Shown: positions 26,938-36,747 of the stretch, in pieces | How positions within the stretch are numbered: position 1 is the first letter of the stretch | Layout: each line of letters begins with the position of its first letter | Assembly: GCF_000763375.1 (NCBI RefSeq) | Contig: NZ_JPSY01000001.1 | Span: forward strand, 62,001-126,000 | Length of the DNA stretch: 64,000 nt | DNA from: Microbacterium profundi | Lineage (GTDB): Bacteria; Actinomycetota; Actinomycetes; Actinomycetales; Microbacteriaceae | Direction: 5' to 3' | The notes under the pieces: model-generated | What the model was told of the DNA's origin: nothing | Databases searched by the model: none | What the model saw: only the letters and a program-made list of their open reading frames with translations | Position numbers and translations under genes: made by a program

Positions 26938-27420
26938 CTATTCCCCCATCTCTTCGAGCAGCTTCTCGATCGCCGCATCCACGGTCTGAGCTCTGATCGA
27001 TGCGCGATCGCCATCGAGCCGCAGCGAGAACGCACGCACGCGCATGGGCGTGGCGATGCCGATGTGCACGGTTCCCACCGGTTGCCCGTCAGGCGAATCC
27101 GGACCGGCGATCCCCGTCGTGGACAGACCCACGTCCGCTGATCTGCCTGCGACGCTCACGGCATCGCGCACGCCACCGGCCATCTGCTCCGCGACGAGCG
27201 GATGAACCGGCCCGTGCTCCTCGAGCAGCGCGGCATCCACTCCGAGCAGCGAGGCCTTCACGGGCGTCGCGTATGCGACGACCCCTCCGAGCAGGGTCGC
27301 CGATGCGCCTGGAACCGACACGATCTCTGCTGCCAGTGCCCCGCCTGTGAGCGATTCGGCGATTCCCAGTGTCCATCCGCGCGCAGTGAGCGCGGCCACC
27401 AGTTCCGCCGCCACGGTCAT
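26938..27420 (-). CDS. cinA: CinA C-terminal domain (nicotinamide-nucleotide amidase)
   Basis: A 160-residue protein equal to the C-terminal PncC domain of CinA, which deamidates nicotinamide mononucleotide in NAD salvage. Signatures are GWTLGIAESLTGGALAAEIVSVPGAS with the catalytic serine, GGVVAYATPVKASLLGV, and STTGIAGPDSPDGQPVGTV. The N-terminal pyrophosphatase domain found in full-length CinA is absent, as is usual in actinobacteria. ATG 27420 overlaps the pgsA stop by four bases, so the two are translationally coupled. Confidence 0.92.
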   Translation of the reverse strand: MTVAAELVAALTARGWTLGIAESLTGGALAAEIVSVPGASATLLGGVVAYATPVKASLLGVDAALLEEHGPVHPLVAEQMAGGVRDAVSVAGRSADVGLSTTGIAGPDSPDGQPVGTVHIGIATPMRVRAFSLRLDGDRASIRAQTVDAAIEKLLEEMGE

Positions 27421-27995
27421 GATCTGTCGGCGCGTGATCCGCGCACCTGTGAGAGCACGTAGTCGATCCCGCTGACGACGGTGAGCGCAAGTGTCACGTA
27501 CATCAGCACGATGCCGACGCCGATCCACCAATCCATGCCGATCAGCTGGTGAAGAGGCAGCAGCCACCAGCCGAGCGCGATGCCCTGCACCGCGGTCTTG
27601 ACCTTTCCCAACCACGCGGCGGCCACGATGTGGCTGCTGGCGACTATGAAGCGATGGATCGTGATGCCCCATTCACGGATGAGGATGATGATGACGATCC
27701 ACCAGGGCCATTCGGCGAGGATCGCGAGTCCGACGAAGCCTGCGCCGGTGAGCAGCTTGTCGGCGATCGGATCCCAGAGCTTTCCGAAGTCGCTGACGAT
27801 GTCGTACTTGCGGGCGAGATATCCGTCGACCCAGTCCGTCGAGATGGCCACGATGAACAGGACACCGGCGATCCAGCGGATCACGAGGTCGTCGAGGCCG
27901 TACGTCCCGCCGAGGAGCAGCAGGACGAAGAAGACCACGGCGAGCGGGATCCGTGCGATCGTGATCGCGTTCGGCAACTGCCGCGGAATCGCCAT
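27417..27995 (-). CDS. pgsA: CDP-diacylglycerol-glycerol-3-phosphate 3-phosphatidyltransferase
   Basis: Membrane enzyme that makes phosphatidylglycerol phosphate. The 192-residue protein has the CDP-alcohol phosphotransferase motif D-G-x2-A-R-x8-G-x3-D-x3-D in STDWVDGYLARKYDIVSDFGKLWDPIADK (about 52-80), with the rest made of about six hydrophobic segments. The start codon overlaps the ftsK stop by one base (TGATG), and the stop overlaps cinA by four bases; the three form a coupled unit. A related phosphatidylinositol-type activity is less likely given the sequence around the motif. Confidence 0.92.
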   Translation of the reverse strand: MAIPRQLPNAITIARIPLAVVFFVLLLLGGTYGLDDLVIRWIAGVLFIVAISTDWVDGYLARKYDIVSDFGKLWDPIADKLLTGAGFVGLAILAEWPWWIVIIILIREWGITIHRFIVASSHIVAAAWLGKVKTAVQGIALGWWLLPLHQLIGMDWWIGVGIVLMYVTLALTVVSGIDYVLSQVRGSRADRS

Positions 27996-30730
27996 CAGTC
28001 GCGACCCGTCAATCCCCAGGCGTCTTCGCCGGCATCGTCCTCATCGACCACGGGCAGTCCGCGGAACTGCTCTTCGATCGGGTCGTGAGCGGGTCCTGGC
28101 TGCGCCGCAGCCGGCGAGGGTGCCGGCGCAGCGGCCGGAGGGTCATCGCCGCGCAGTTTCGCCATGACGTCCGGCAACTGCTCGGCCGTCACAAGCACAT
28201 CGCGCGCCTTCGAGCCCTCGGACGGGCCGACGATCTCGCGGGACTCGAGGAGATCCATCAGACGCCCGGCCTTCGCGAAGCCGACGCGCAGTTTGCGCTG
28301 CAGCATCGAGGTCGAGCCGAACTGGGACGAGACGACGAGCTCTGCGGCGGCGAGCAGCACCTCGAGGTCGTCGCCGATGTCCTCGTCGACTTCCTTCTTC
28401 CTGGTCGGCTCCAGCGCCTCCTGCACATCCACCCGGTACTCGGGCCGAGCCTGAGCAGTGACGTGCTTGACCACCGCGTCGATCTCGCTCTCCTCGACCC
28501 ACGCGCCCTGCAGTCGGAACGGCTTGGATGAGCCCATCGGCGAGAAGAGCGCATCGCCCTGGCCGATCAGCTTGTCGGCGCCGGGGCTGTCGAGGATGAC
28601 GCGGCTGTCGGTGACGCTGGTCACCGCGAAGGCGAGACGCGAGGGCACATTGGCCTTGATCAGACCGGTGACGACGTCGACGCTCGGACGCTGGGTCGCG
28701 AGCACCAGGTGGATGCCGGAGGCACGGGCGAGCTGCGTGATGCGCACGATCGAGTCCTCGACGTCACGAGGGGCGACCATCATGAGGTCTGCGAGCTCGT
28801 CGACGACGACCAGCAGGTACGGGTACGGCTTGAGCACGCGTTCGCTGCCGAGGGGAACCTCGACCTCACCGGCGCGCACGGCCTTGTTGAAGTCGTCGAT
28901 GTGGCGGAATCCGAACGACGCCAGGTCGTCGTACCGCATGTCCATCTCCTTCACCACCCACTGGAGTGCCTCTGCGGCCTTCTTCGGGTTGGTGATGATG
29001 GGCGTGATCAGGTGCGGCACACCGGCGTAGCTCGTGAGCTCGACGCGCTTGGGGTCGATCAGCACCATGCGCACGTCGGACGGACGCGCCCGCATCAGCA
29101 GGCTGGTGATCATCGAGTTGACGAAGCTCGACTTACCGGATCCGGTGGATCCGGCGACCAGCAGGTGCGGCATCTTCGCGAGGTTCGCGACGACGAAGTT
29201 TCCGCCGACGTCCTTGCCGACGCCGACCGTCAGCGGATGAGTGCTCTTGTGCGCAGCCGCGGAGCGGATGACGTCACCGAGGGCGACCGTCTCGCGGTCG
29301 GTGTTCGGGATCTCGATGCCGATCGCGCTCTTGCCGGGGATCGGCGAGAGGATGCGAACATCGTTCGACGCCACCGCATAAGCGATGTTGTTGCTCAGCT
29401 GCGTGATCTTCTCGACCTTGACCCCGTGGCCCACCTCGACCTCGTACTGCGTGACCGTCGGTCCGCGCGAGAATCCGGTCACCTTGGCGTCGATCTTGAA
29501 CTGCGAGAGCACGCTCGTGATCTGCTCGACGATCTTGTCGTTCGCCTCGGAGCGGGCGACCGAGGGTGGACCGGCGCTGAGCACGCCGGGCGACGGCAGG
29601 GAGTACGGGGCGCTCGGAGCCTGCAGACCGCGCTCTCCCGGACCGTCGGTCCCGAAGCCGGAAAGTCCTGGCAGCTCTGGCTGCTCGCCAGTGTCGCCGG
29701 AGTCGTCGAGCAGTGCGGTGCTCCCCTGGGCGCCGAGCTTGTCCATCACGCTCTGCACGTCGGTGAGCACCTCGGTGGCGGCATCCGCGGGGTCGGCGAC
29801 GATGACAGCCTGGTCATAGGCGGTGTTGTCGACCGGCCCGTCATTCGGCGACAGCAGCTCGGTGAGGTCCTGCGAGCCGATCCCCTCGTCGGGATCCTCT
29901 TCGCGACCGGTCTTGTTCCGGCGCCACCACGGGAGGACGTTCGGATCGTCGTCCTCGTCGAACGAGCCCTCCGCCTTGTCTGCGGCGGCCTTCTCGTCGA
30001 AAGCGGGCTTCTCGACGCGCTCCGCGCCGAACATCCAGGCGTACAGGTCTCCGAGCCTCGCGCCGATGCGGTTCGGCGGGGTCTTCGTGATGATCAGGAT
30101 GCTGAGCGCGGCCAGCAGCCCCAGCACGATGTAGGCGACGATGTCGGTGAGATACGACAGCGGCTCCCCCAGCATCCAGCCGAAGAGTCCCCCGGCCGCG
30201 CTGAGTGCCGGCATACCCGATTTCGGCTCCGGCTGCCCGCCCGCGACGTGGCAGATTCCGGCGATCGTGAGCACGAACAGGCCGAAGCCGATCCCGATGC
30301 GTCCGTTGTCGTGCACTGACGAGGGATGCCGGAACAGCCAGCCCGCGAGGATCAGCAGCAGCACCGGCATCAGGAAGGCGGTACGACCGATCAGACCGCC
30401 CACCGAGTAGGCGCTGATGTTCTGAGCGATCTCGTTGCCGATGAAGAACCACTCGGTGACCGCGCCCAGGCACGCCAGCAGCACCAGGAACAACGGGAAC
30501 CCGTCGCGCCGCTGGTCCTTCTCGAGCGCCTCTGGCCCGAAGGCGCGGAAGAGCCCACCGACGCCGTGTGCCAGGCCGAGCCAGGCGCGCACGGCGACCG
30601 GGGGTCTGTCGACATCGTCGATGTACTTCTTCGGGGTCGCCGGCAGCTTCTTGGTAGGGGCCGTCTGCGCCTTCGAGCGCGCGGGAGACTTCTCGGACGC
30701 GCGCGAGGTCTTGGTGGTGCTCCTGGCCAT
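27995..30730 (-). CDS. ftsK: DNA translocase FtsK
   Basis: Septum-anchored motor that pumps and orients chromosomal DNA during division. The 911 residues start with a basic tail, then four membrane segments (about 75-240) followed by an acidic linker with a predicted low-complexity region to about 390. The alpha/beta motor has Walker [12 protein letters not shown] (about 524-534) and Walker [14 protein letters not shown], and the gamma winged helix is near 800-865 ([25 protein letters not shown]). ATG 30730 is six bases after TAGGCT. The next genes pgsA and cinA overlap it. Confidence 0.97.
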   Translation of the reverse strand: MARSTTKTSRASEKSPARSKAQTAPTKKLPATPKKYIDDVDRPPVAVRAWLGLAHGVGGLFRAFGPEALEKDQRRDGFPLFLVLLACLGAVTEWFFIGNEIAQNISAYSVGGLIGRTAFLMPVLLLILAGWLFRHPSSVHDNGRIGIGFGLFVLTIAGICHVAGGQPEPKSGMPALSAAGGLFGWMLGEPLSYLTDIVAYIVLGLLAALSILIITKTPPNRIGARLGDLYAWMFGAERVEKPAFDEKAAADKAEGSFDEDDDPNVLPWWRRNKTGREEDPDEGIGSQDLTELLSPNDGPVDNTAYDQAVIVADPADAATEVLTDVQSVMDKLGAQGSTALLDDSGDTGEQPELPGLSGFGTDGPGERGLQAPSAPYSLPSPGVLSAGPPSVARSEANDKIVEQITSVLSQFKIDAKVTGFSRGPTVTQYEVEVGHGVKVEKITQLSNNIAYAVASNDVRILSPIPGKSAIGIEIPNTDRETVALGDVIRSAAAHKSTHPLTVGVGKDVGGNFVVANLAKMPHLLVAGSTGSGKSSFVNSMITSLLMRARPSDVRMVLIDPKRVELTSYAGVPHLITPIITNPKKAAEALQWVVKEMDMRYDDLASFGFRHIDDFNKAVRAGEVEVPLGSERVLKPYPYLLVVVDELADLMMVAPRDVEDSIVRITQLARASGIHLVLATQRPSVDVVTGLIKANVPSRLAFAVTSVTDSRVILDSPGADKLIGQGDALFSPMGSSKPFRLQGAWVEESEIDAVVKHVTAQARPEYRVDVQEALEPTRKKEVDEDIGDDLEVLLAAAELVVSSQFGSTSMLQRKLRVGFAKAGRLMDLLESREIVGPSEGSKARDVLVTAEQLPDVMAKLRGDDPPAAAPAPSPAAAQPGPAHDPIEEQFRGLPVVDEDDAGEDAWGLTGRD

Positions 30731-30736
30731 GGTGAA

Positions 30737-30742
30737 AGCCTA
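30737..30742 (-). promoter_or_regulatory. -10 box for ftsK-pgsA-cinA
   Basis: TAGGCT six bases before the ftsK ATG with no Shine-Dalgarno sequence; leaderless transcription is inferred. It lies directly after the rnj terminator. Confidence 0.55.
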
Positions 30743-30757
30743 CGGCGAGGCGCCGAC

Positions 30758-30779
30758 AAGCCGCGTAATGACGCGGCTT
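30758..30779 (-). terminator. Terminator after rnj
   Basis: An 8-bp stem AAGCCGCG/CGCGGCTT with loop TAATGA, 15 bases after the rnj stop on the minus strand. The following U-tract is weak (TTGTC). Confidence 0.6.
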
Positions 30780-30793
30780 TCCCGCCGAATGAC

Positions 30794-32470
30794 CTACGCC
30801 TCGATGACGAGCGGGACGATCATCGGACGGCGGCGGAGCTTCTGATTCACCCAGCGACCGATCGTGCGCCGAACCACCTGGGAGAGCGCGTGGGTGTCGC
30901 GCACGCCGTTGCCGGAGGCCTCCTTGAGCGCCGCCACGATCTTCGGGACCACGTCGTCGAAGACCGAGTCGTCCTCGGCGATGCCACGGGCGTGGATCTC
31001 CGGCCCGGTGATGATGCGTCCGGTCGCGGCATCCACCACGATGATGATCGAGACGAAGCCCTCCTCACCGAGGATGCGACGGTCCTTGAGATCGGCATCC
31101 GTGATCTCACCGACGGTCGAGCCGTCGACGTACACGAAGCCGATGTCGAGCTGACCGGCGATGGTCGTCCGGCCGTCCTTGAGGTCGATGATCGTGCCGT
31201 TGGACGCGAGGATCGTGTTCGCCTCGGGAATACCCGTGTCCTGTGCGAGCTTGGCGTTCGCCACCAGGTGACGGTATTCGCCGTGCACGGGCAGCACGTT
31301 CTTCGGTCGCAGGATGTTGTAGCAGTACAGCAGTTCGCCCGCTGCTGCGTGCCCTGAGACGTGTACCTTGGCGTTGGCCTTGTGCACGACGTTCGCGCCG
31401 AGCTTGGTGAGTCCGTCGATCACGCGGTACACGGCGTTCTCGTTGCCGGGGATCAGGCTGGAGGCGAGGATGACCGTGTCGCCCTCGCCCACTTCGATCG
31501 CGTGGTCGAGGTTGGCCATGCGGCTCAGCACCGCCATCGGCTCGCCCTGCGAGCCGGTGGACATGTAGACGATCTTCTCGTCGGGAAGGTCGCGGGCCTT
31601 CTTGTAGTCGATCAGCACGTTCTCCGGCACCTTGAGGTAACCGAGATCGGCGGCGATCGTCATGTTGCGCACCATGCTGCGCCCGAGTAGCGCGACGCGG
31701 CGACCGTTGGCGTGCGCGGCATCCAGAACCTGCTGGACGCGGTGCACGTGGCTCGAGAAGCTGGCGACGATGACGCGGCGCGGCGCCTTCGCGATCACCT
31801 GATCCAGCACCGGGCCGATCGAACGCTCTGTGGGTGTGAATCCGGGTACGTCGGCGTTCGTGGAGTCGACGAGGAACAGGTCGACGCCCTCTTCGCCGAG
31901 GCGGGAGAACGCGCGCAGGTCGGTGATGCGACCGTCGAGCGGCAGCTGATCCATCTTGAAGTCGCCGGTCGCCAGCGCCATACCGGCCGGGGTGCGGATG
32001 GCGACGGCCAGGGCATCGGGGATGGAGTGGTTGACCGCGACGAACTCGAGATCGAAGGGGCCGACCTTCTCTTCCAGGCCCTCCTTCACGGTGAGCGTGA
32101 ACGGTCGGATGCGGTGCTCCTTGAGCTTCGCCTCCACGAGCGCCAGCGTGAGGCCCGATCCGATCAGCGGGATGTCGCTCTTCAGACGCAGCAGATAGGG
32201 CACGGCGCCGATGTGGTCCTCGTGGCCGTGCGTGAGCACGACACCGACGATGTCGTCGAGGCGGTCCTTGATCGGCTCGAAGTCCGGAAGGATCAGGTCG
32301 ACGCCCGGCTGGTGCTCCTCGGGGAACAGCACGCCGCAGTCGACGATCAGGATCTTGCCGTCGTACTCGAAGGTCGTCATGTTGCGACCGATCTCGCCGA
32401 GACCACCCAGAGGGATGACACGGAGCGCGCCTTCGGCGAGCGGTGCGGGGACGGAGATGGGAATGGACAT
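30794..32470 (-). CDS. rnj: Ribonuclease J
   Basis: Metallo-beta-lactamase/beta-CASP ribonuclease with 5'-exo and endonuclease activity in mRNA decay and rRNA maturation. The 558-residue protein has the zinc motif LTHGHEDHIGAVPY (H81, H83, D85, H86), further ligands in ALATGDFKMDQ, and the beta-CASP region with ASFSSHVHRVQQ and HVSGHAAAGEL. Start ATG 32470 has GAGGAG upstream; the frame extends up but without signals. It follows dapA on the same strand, a conserved actinobacterial pairing, separated by a 7-bp GC hairpin (32516-32532). Confidence 0.96.
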   Translation of the reverse strand: MSIPISVPAPLAEGALRVIPLGGLGEIGRNMTTFEYDGKILIVDCGVLFPEEHQPGVDLILPDFEPIKDRLDDIVGVVLTHGHEDHIGAVPYLLRLKSDIPLIGSGLTLALVEAKLKEHRIRPFTLTVKEGLEEKVGPFDLEFVAVNHSIPDALAVAIRTPAGMALATGDFKMDQLPLDGRITDLRAFSRLGEEGVDLFLVDSTNADVPGFTPTERSIGPVLDQVIAKAPRRVIVASFSSHVHRVQQVLDAAHANGRRVALLGRSMVRNMTIAADLGYLKVPENVLIDYKKARDLPDEKIVYMSTGSQGEPMAVLSRMANLDHAIEVGEGDTVILASSLIPGNENAVYRVIDGLTKLGANVVHKANAKVHVSGHAAAGELLYCYNILRPKNVLPVHGEYRHLVANAKLAQDTGIPEANTILASNGTIIDLKDGRTTIAGQLDIGFVYVDGSTVGEITDADLKDRRILGEEGFVSIIIVVDAATGRIITGPEIHARGIAEDDSVFDDVVPKIVAALKEASGNGVRDTHALSQVVRRTIGRWVNQKLRRRPMIVPLVIEA

Positions 32471-32515
32471 TGATGTCTCCTCAGTCGGACACTCGTCGTG
32501 CCCGTTCGTGCTTAT

Positions 32516-32532
32516 GGGCGCGCGACGCGCCC
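32516..32532. other. GC hairpin in the dapA-rnj spacer
   Basis: Perfect 7-bp stem GGGCGCG/CGCGCCC with a three-base loop. It has no U-tract, so it is more likely an mRNA processing or stability element than a terminator. Confidence 0.35.
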
Positions 32533-32538
32533 GTCGTC

Positions 32539-33516
32539 TCAGCGCGTCGTGCCATGCACCTTCGGCAACGCGCCGCCGGCGGCCGCGTTGCGGTCGGGGC
32601 GGAAGTTCGAGAAATCGGCGCCTGGCACATCGGTGACGAGGGCGAGCTCGTCTTCGATGAGCGCGGCTTCCCACTCCTCCGGCCCCACCAGGGGCAGGCG
32701 GACGCGGGGGCTGGAGATACGGCCGAGGCCGTGCAGGATGTACTTCGCCGACACCGTGCCTGGCACATGGGTCATGGTCGCGCGCACGAGCGGCTCGAGA
32801 CGCTTGTGCTCAGCGGTCGCGGCCGCGAGATCACCGCGGTTCACGGCATCCACGATGGTGCGGTACGGCGTCGCCGTGATGTTCGCCGTGACGCCGATCA
32901 GTCCGGTGGCCCCGATCGCGAGGTGCGGCAGCGCGTTGGCGTCATCGCCGGAGAAGTACATCAGATCGGTCTGGTTCAGCACGCGGCTGACCTCGCTGAA
33001 GTCGCCCTTGGCGTCCTTCACGGCGAGGATGTTGGGGTGCTTGGCGAGACGCAGGATGGTCTCGTACTTGATCGGCACTCCGGTGCGGCCGGGGATGTCG
33101 TACAGGATGACCGGGAGGTCGGTGGCATCAGCGACGAGGCGGAAATGCGTGAGGATTCCGGCCTGTGTCGGCTTGTTGTAGTAGGGCGTGACGATCATGA
33201 TGCCGTCCGCGCCGGCCTTCTCGCTGGCCTTGTACAGCTCGATCGCGTGCGCGGTCTCGTTCGAGCCACCACCGGTGATGATCTTGGCGCGTCCGGCAGC
33301 CACTGACTTGCCGACCTCGACGAGCTTGAGCTTCTCGGGGTCCGTGAGGGTCGAGGTCTCGCCGGTCGTTCCCGTCACGACGATGCCGTCCGCACCCGCG
33401 GTGATGACGTCATCCATGTGCTTCTCGACGGCGGGCCAGTCGACTTCGCCGTCGGGCGTCATCGGAGTGACGAGCGCGACGAGAACCTGTCCGAAAGGAT
33501 TGCCCGAATGCGTCAT
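32539..33516 (-). CDS. dapA: 4-hydroxy-tetrahydrodipicolinate synthase
   Basis: Condenses pyruvate and aspartate semialdehyde at the entry to diaminopimelate and lysine synthesis. The 325-residue TIM barrel has the conserved GTTGETSTL (49-57), PYYNKP, the catalytic tyrosine in ILYDIPGRTG (Y139) and the Schiff-base lysine in AVKDAKGD (K167). A C-terminal extension of about 25 residues rich in alanine and glycine follows the barrel. ATG 33516 is six bases after TACGCT; the same six bases contain GGAG. rnj follows downstream. Confidence 0.95.
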   Translation of the reverse strand: MTHSGNPFGQVLVALVTPMTPDGEVDWPAVEKHMDDVITAGADGIVVTGTTGETSTLTDPEKLKLVEVGKSVAAGRAKIITGGGSNETAHAIELYKASEKAGADGIMIVTPYYNKPTQAGILTHFRLVADATDLPVILYDIPGRTGVPIKYETILRLAKHPNILAVKDAKGDFSEVSRVLNQTDLMYFSGDDANALPHLAIGATGLIGVTANITATPYRTIVDAVNRGDLAAATAEHKRLEPLVRATMTHVPGTVSAKYILHGLGRISSPRVRLPLVGPEEWEAALIEDELALVTDVPGADFSNFRPDRNAAAGGALPKVHGTTR

Positions 33517-33522
33517 TGCTCC

Positions 33523-33528
33523 AGCGTA
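33523..33528 (-). promoter_or_regulatory. -10 box for dapA-rnj
   Basis: TACGCT on the minus strand, six bases before the dapA ATG; leaderless start inferred. It is 30 bases from the oppositely directed box of the NUDIX gene. Confidence 0.5.
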
Positions 33529-33558
33529 TCGGTTCGCGTCCCGTCGCATCGCGCCGGA

Positions 33559-33564
33559 TAGGCT
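33559..33564 (+). promoter_or_regulatory. -10 box for the NUDIX gene
   Basis: TAGGCT seven bases before ATG 33572; no ribosome-binding site; leaderless start inferred. Confidence 0.5.
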
Positions 33565-33571
33565 CCTGGGC

Positions 33572-34105
33572 ATGACGTGGCGGACCGATGACTCCCGAAT
33601 CGTGTACGAGAACGCATGGATCTCGGTTCGCGAGGACGCGGTGACCGGCCCCGCAGGCGCCGGCGTCTACGGTGTTGTGACGCTGCGCCATCCTGCGGTC
33701 TTCATCGTCGCCCTCGATGAGCACGAGCGGGTGTGCCTGGTGTCCCTCGATCGCTACACGGTCGGGCGATCCATCGAGGTTCCCGCCGGTGGCAGCGACG
33801 GTGAGGACCCCCTGACCGCGGCACAGCGAGAACTGCTCGAGGAGACCGGGATGCGCGCCGACGAGTGGCGCATGATCGGCACGATGAATGCCCTGAACGG
33901 TGTGACCGTCGCACCCGAGCACGTCTTCCTCGCCCGCGGACTGCATGACGCCGAAGGCGAGGCCCGCGAGGAGGAGGGCATCGACGAAGTCTCTTGGGTG
34001 CCGTTCGCCGAAGCGATCACGATGGTCGCGGACGGCCGGATCAGCGATGGCGAGACGGTTGCCGCACTCGCATATGCGGGTATCCACCTCGGCCGCTTCG
34101 GCTGA
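33572..34105 (+). CDS. NUDIX hydrolase, ADP-ribose pyrophosphatase-like
   Basis: A 177-residue hydrolase with a full NUDIX box, G-x5-E-x7-REUxEExGU, in GSDGEDPLTAAQRELLEETGM (about 73-93), which binds Mg at the cleaved pyrophosphate. The N-terminal half (RTDDSRIVYENAWISVREDAV) and the family pattern IEVPAGGSDGED resemble ADP-ribose pyrophosphatases, so ADP-ribose or a similar nucleoside diphosphate sugar is the best guess. It starts at ATG 33572, seven bases behind a TAGGCT box, and is divergent from dapA. Confidence 0.87.
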   Translation: MTWRTDDSRIVYENAWISVREDAVTGPAGAGVYGVVTLRHPAVFIVALDEHERVCLVSLDRYTVGRSIEVPAGGSDGEDPLTAAQRELLEETGMRADEWRMIGTMNALNGVTVAPEHVFLARGLHDAEGEAREEEGIDEVSWVPFAEAITMVADGRISDGETVAALAYAGIHLGRFG

Positions 34106-34128
34106 TCGGTCCCGCTCTCGGGCCTTGC

Positions 34129-34890
34129 TCAGACTCGTCCGCGCCTGGCTGCGCGCGCGGTGAGGGATGACGGCAGCACCTTGGTGACCGCCACGACGAG
34201 CTTGTACCTCAGCGACGGAACGCACACGGCCTGGCCGCGGGAGGCCGCGCTCAGCCCTTCCCGCACCACGTCGCGCGCCTGCAACCAGCCGATCTCCGGA
34301 ATGCCCTCATGGCCCTTCTGCAGGCCCATGCGCTCGTGGAACGTCGTGTGCGTGAAGCCGGGGCACACGGCCGTCACCGTCACGCCGTCCGATGCGTACT
34401 CGGAGTTCGCCCACCGGCTGAACCCGATGAGCCACTGCTTGCATGCCGAATAGGTCGAGCGCGAGATGAAACCCGCCACCGAGGCGACGTTGATGATGCG
34501 CCCGCCGCGGCCGCGCATCGTGCCGAGAGCGGCATGCATGAGCCTCATCGGAGCTTCGACGTGGATGCGCAGATGGCGCACCTCGTCCTCGATGTCGTTG
34601 TCGGCGAACTGGAGCGGCAACCCGAAACCGGCATTGTTCACGAGCAGGTCGATCGGATGCTCCGGCGCCGAGATCCGCGCGGCCACTCGCTTCACGTCGT
34701 CCTCGACGACCAGATCCGCCGTGACGACTTCGACGACGACACCGTAGGCCGCTCGCAGCTCAGCGGCGAACGTGTCCAGCGCGTCCTGAGAACGGGCCAC
34801 GAGCACGAGGTCAGCACCGCGCTCGGCGAGCTGGTGAGCGAACTCCGCACCGAGGCCCGCGCTGGCACCCGTGATCAGCGCGGTGGGCAT
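34129..34890 (-). CDS. Short-chain dehydrogenase/reductase
   Basis: A 253-residue SDR with cofactor motif TGASAGLGAEFAHQL, NNAGFGLP, active-site serine in INVASVAGF and Y-x3-K in TYSACKQWL. After the active site it carries CPGFTHTTFHERMG. It resembles the YdfG/DltE-like oxidoreductases; the substrate is unknown. Its ATG at 34890 overlaps the folA TGA by one base (TGATG), so it is the third gene of thyA-folA-SDR. Whether it has a folate-related role is not shown by the sequence. Confidence 0.88.
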   Translation of the reverse strand: MPTALITGASAGLGAEFAHQLAERGADLVLVARSQDALDTFAAELRAAYGVVVEVVTADLVVEDDVKRVAARISAPEHPIDLLVNNAGFGLPLQFADNDIEDEVRHLRIHVEAPMRLMHAALGTMRGRGGRIINVASVAGFISRSTYSACKQWLIGFSRWANSEYASDGVTVTAVCPGFTHTTFHERMGLQKGHEGIPEIGWLQARDVVREGLSAASRGQAVCVPSLRYKLVVAVTKVLPSSLTARAARRGRV

Positions 34891-35387
34891 CAGCGCTCGT
34901 ATCCGAGGAAGCGGAATCGGATGCCGGTGCGCGAGGTCTGCCACTCCCCCTCATCGACGAGACGCCAGCCCTCCTTGGAGGGCGCGTAGGCGTCTCCGTC
35001 GACCTCGAGATCGAGTTCGGTGACCTCCAGCCGATCCGCGTGGGCGATCACCTGTGCGAAGATCTCCGCGCCGCCGATGATCCAGACCTTGTCCAGGCCT
35101 CGAACGGCGTCAGCCGCATCAGCCGCGCGACGCGCTCCGTCTGCCGTCCAGTCCTGCTGGCGCGTGATGACGACGTTGTCGCGATCGGGCAGCGGACGGA
35201 AGCGCTCCGGAAGTGAGTCCCAGGTCTTGCGTCCCATCACGACGGGAGCGCTGAGAGTGATCTCCTTGAAGTGAGCGAGGTCTTCCGGCACATGCCACGG
35301 CATACCGCCCGATGCGCCGATCACACCGCCCGCTGCCTCGGCCCAGATCAGACCGACCCACGGGAGCTCCAGAGGCACCGCGTTCAC
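34890..35387 (-). CDS. folA: Dihydrofolate reductase
   Basis: NADPH-dependent reduction of dihydrofolate to tetrahydrofolate. The 165-residue protein has [33 protein letters not shown] at the N terminus (acidic active-site residue in PEDLAHF), the NADPH motif [19 protein letters not shown] and [13 protein letters not shown]. The start is GTG 35387, overlapping the thyA stop by four bases (GTGA). Placing folA after thyA regenerates the folate oxidised by thymidylate synthase. Confidence 0.95.
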   Translation of the reverse strand: MNAVPLELPWVGLIWAEAAGGVIGASGGMPWHVPEDLAHFKEITLSAPVVMGRKTWDSLPERFRPLPDRDNVVITRQQDWTADGARRAADAADAVRGLDKVWIIGGAEIFAQVIAHADRLEVTELDLEVDGDAYAPSKEGWRLVDEGEWQTSRTGIRFRFLGYER

Positions 35388-36193
35388 ACCGCCACCGCCG
35401 CGCGGATCGGCGGGTGGTGCTGGTAGTCCTCGACGACGAAGTCCGAGAAGTCGTAATCGAGGATCGACTCGGGCTTCCGCGCGAAGCTGAGCGTCGGATA
35501 CGGGTACGGCTCGCGGGTGAGCTGCTCGCGCACCTGCTCGATGTGGTTGTCGTAAACGTGGCAGTCGCCGCCGGTCCAGACGAAGTCGCCCGGTTCCAGG
35601 CCGACCTGCTGAGCGATCATCATGGTCAGCAGCGCGTAACTGGCGATGTTGAACGGCACGCCGAGGAACATGTCGGCGCTGCGCTGATAGAGCTGGCACG
35701 ACAGTCTGCCGTCGGCGACGTAGAACTGGAACAGGGCGTGGCAGGGTGCCAGAGCCATGTCGGGGATGTCTGCCGGATTCCAGGCGGAGACGATGAGGCG
35801 CCGCGAATCGGGAGTGGCCCTGATCTGTTCGATCACCTGCGACAGCTGGTCGATGTGGCCGCCGTCCGGCGTCGGCCACGAGCGCCACTGCACGCCGTAC
35901 ACCGGTCCGAGATCGCCGTCGGCATCCGCCCACTCGTCCCAGATCGTGACGCCGTTGTCCTGCAGCCACTTGACATTCGATTCGCCGCGCAGGAACCACA
36001 GCAGCTCGTACGCGATCGACTTGAAGTGCACGCGCTTGGTCGTGATGAGAGGGAAGCCCTTCGACAGATCGAAGCGGATCTGACGGCCGAACACGCTGGT
36101 CGTGCCGGTGCCTGTTCGGTCGTCCTTGTGCGTGCCGCTCTCGAGCACTTCGCGGAGCAGATCTTCGTACGGCGTGGGGACGGCTGCGCTCAT
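35384..36193 (-). CDS. thyA: Thymidylate synthase
   Basis: Methylates dUMP to dTMP with methylene-tetrahydrofolate. The 269-residue protein has the catalytic cysteine C151 in [14 protein letters not shown], the phosphate-binding arginines in DDRTGTGT and [12 protein letters not shown], and the C-terminal [25 protein letters not shown] chose ATG 36193 over GTG 36202 because TATCGT ends seven bases before it, making a leaderless start, and no ribosome-binding site exists for either. folA and an SDR overlap downstream. Confidence 0.96.
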   Translation of the reverse strand: MSAAVPTPYEDLLREVLESGTHKDDRTGTGTTSVFGRQIRFDLSKGFPLITTKRVHFKSIAYELLWFLRGESNVKWLQDNGVTIWDEWADADGDLGPVYGVQWRSWPTPDGGHIDQLSQVIEQIRATPDSRRLIVSAWNPADIPDMALAPCHALFQFYVADGRLSCQLYQRSADMFLGVPFNIASYALLTMMIAQQVGLEPGDFVWTGGDCHVYDNHIEQVREQLTREPYPYPTLSFARKPESILDYDFSDFVVEDYQHHPPIRAAVAV

Positions 36194-36200
36194 ATCTGCC

Positions 36201-36206
36201 ACGATA
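36201..36206 (-). promoter_or_regulatory. -10 box for thyA-folA-SDR
   Basis: TATCGT, seven bases before ATG 36193, helps choose that start over the upstream GTG. Confidence 0.45.
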
Positions 36207-36294
36207 CCCGGCTCGCAGGCAACGCAGGCGGATGCCGTGGCGAGGGTCGTGCGTCATCCTCCGTCATATCCGCCGCAGCCGTGGCCGGGCGGCA

Positions 36295-36300
36295 TATTCT
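36295..36300 (+). promoter_or_regulatory. -10 box for thioredoxin-like gene
   Basis: TATTCT six bases before ATG 36307; leaderless start inferred. Confidence 0.5.
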
Positions 36301-36306
36301 CATGGA

Positions 36307-36747
36307 ATGCCCGTCTCCATCGCGCTCCTGATCACCGGCGCCGTCGTCGCGCTTGCGATCGCCGGCGGACTCATCGTGCGCGCGCAGGACGGTCGGCGGC
36401 GCTCCGGCGGACACCTCGCGGTCCGATCGGAGGATCTCAGCGGGCGATCGCTCGCGGAGACGGCGACGCTGGTGCAGTTCAGCACCGAATTCTGCGCTCG
36501 GTGCCCGCAGGTGCGGCGACTGCTCGGCCAGATCGCAGACGAGCACCCCGGCGTCGAACGCGTCGAGATCGATCTCACGAATCGCAACGACCTCGCGACT
36601 CGCTATCACGTGCTGCAGACGCCGACGACCTTCCTCGTCGACGCATCCGGGACGGTGCTCTCGCGCTGGGGCGGAGTTCCGCAACGAAGCACGATCGAAG
36701 ATGCGCTGGCGAACGTTCTCACCCTTCAACCTCAGGAGCAGGCATGA
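36307..36747 (+). CDS. Membrane-anchored thioredoxin-like protein
   Basis: A 146-residue protein with one N-terminal membrane helix (about 5-25) and a thioredoxin domain (about 45-140). The redox motif is FCARCPQ (C63 and C66), different from the usual WCGPC, and the cis-proline is in TPTTFLVDASG. It probably faces the outside and handles thiol-disulfide exchange, although orientation is inferred. The stop overlaps the DUF4395 start by four bases; the pair thioredoxin-DUF4395 is a frequent actinobacterial arrangement, so the two likely work together. Confidence 0.88.
   Translation: MPVSIALLITGAVVALAIAGGLIVRAQDGRRRSGGHLAVRSEDLSGRSLAETATLVQFSTEFCARCPQVRRLLGQIADEHPGVERVEIDLTNRNDLATRYHVLQTPTTFLVDASGTVLSRWGGVPQRSTIEDALANVLTLQPQEQA

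Noticed and set aside
28709..30319. A 536-codon plus-strand frame opposite ftsK
   Set aside because: Shadow of the FtsK coding strand; composition is that of an antisense frame.
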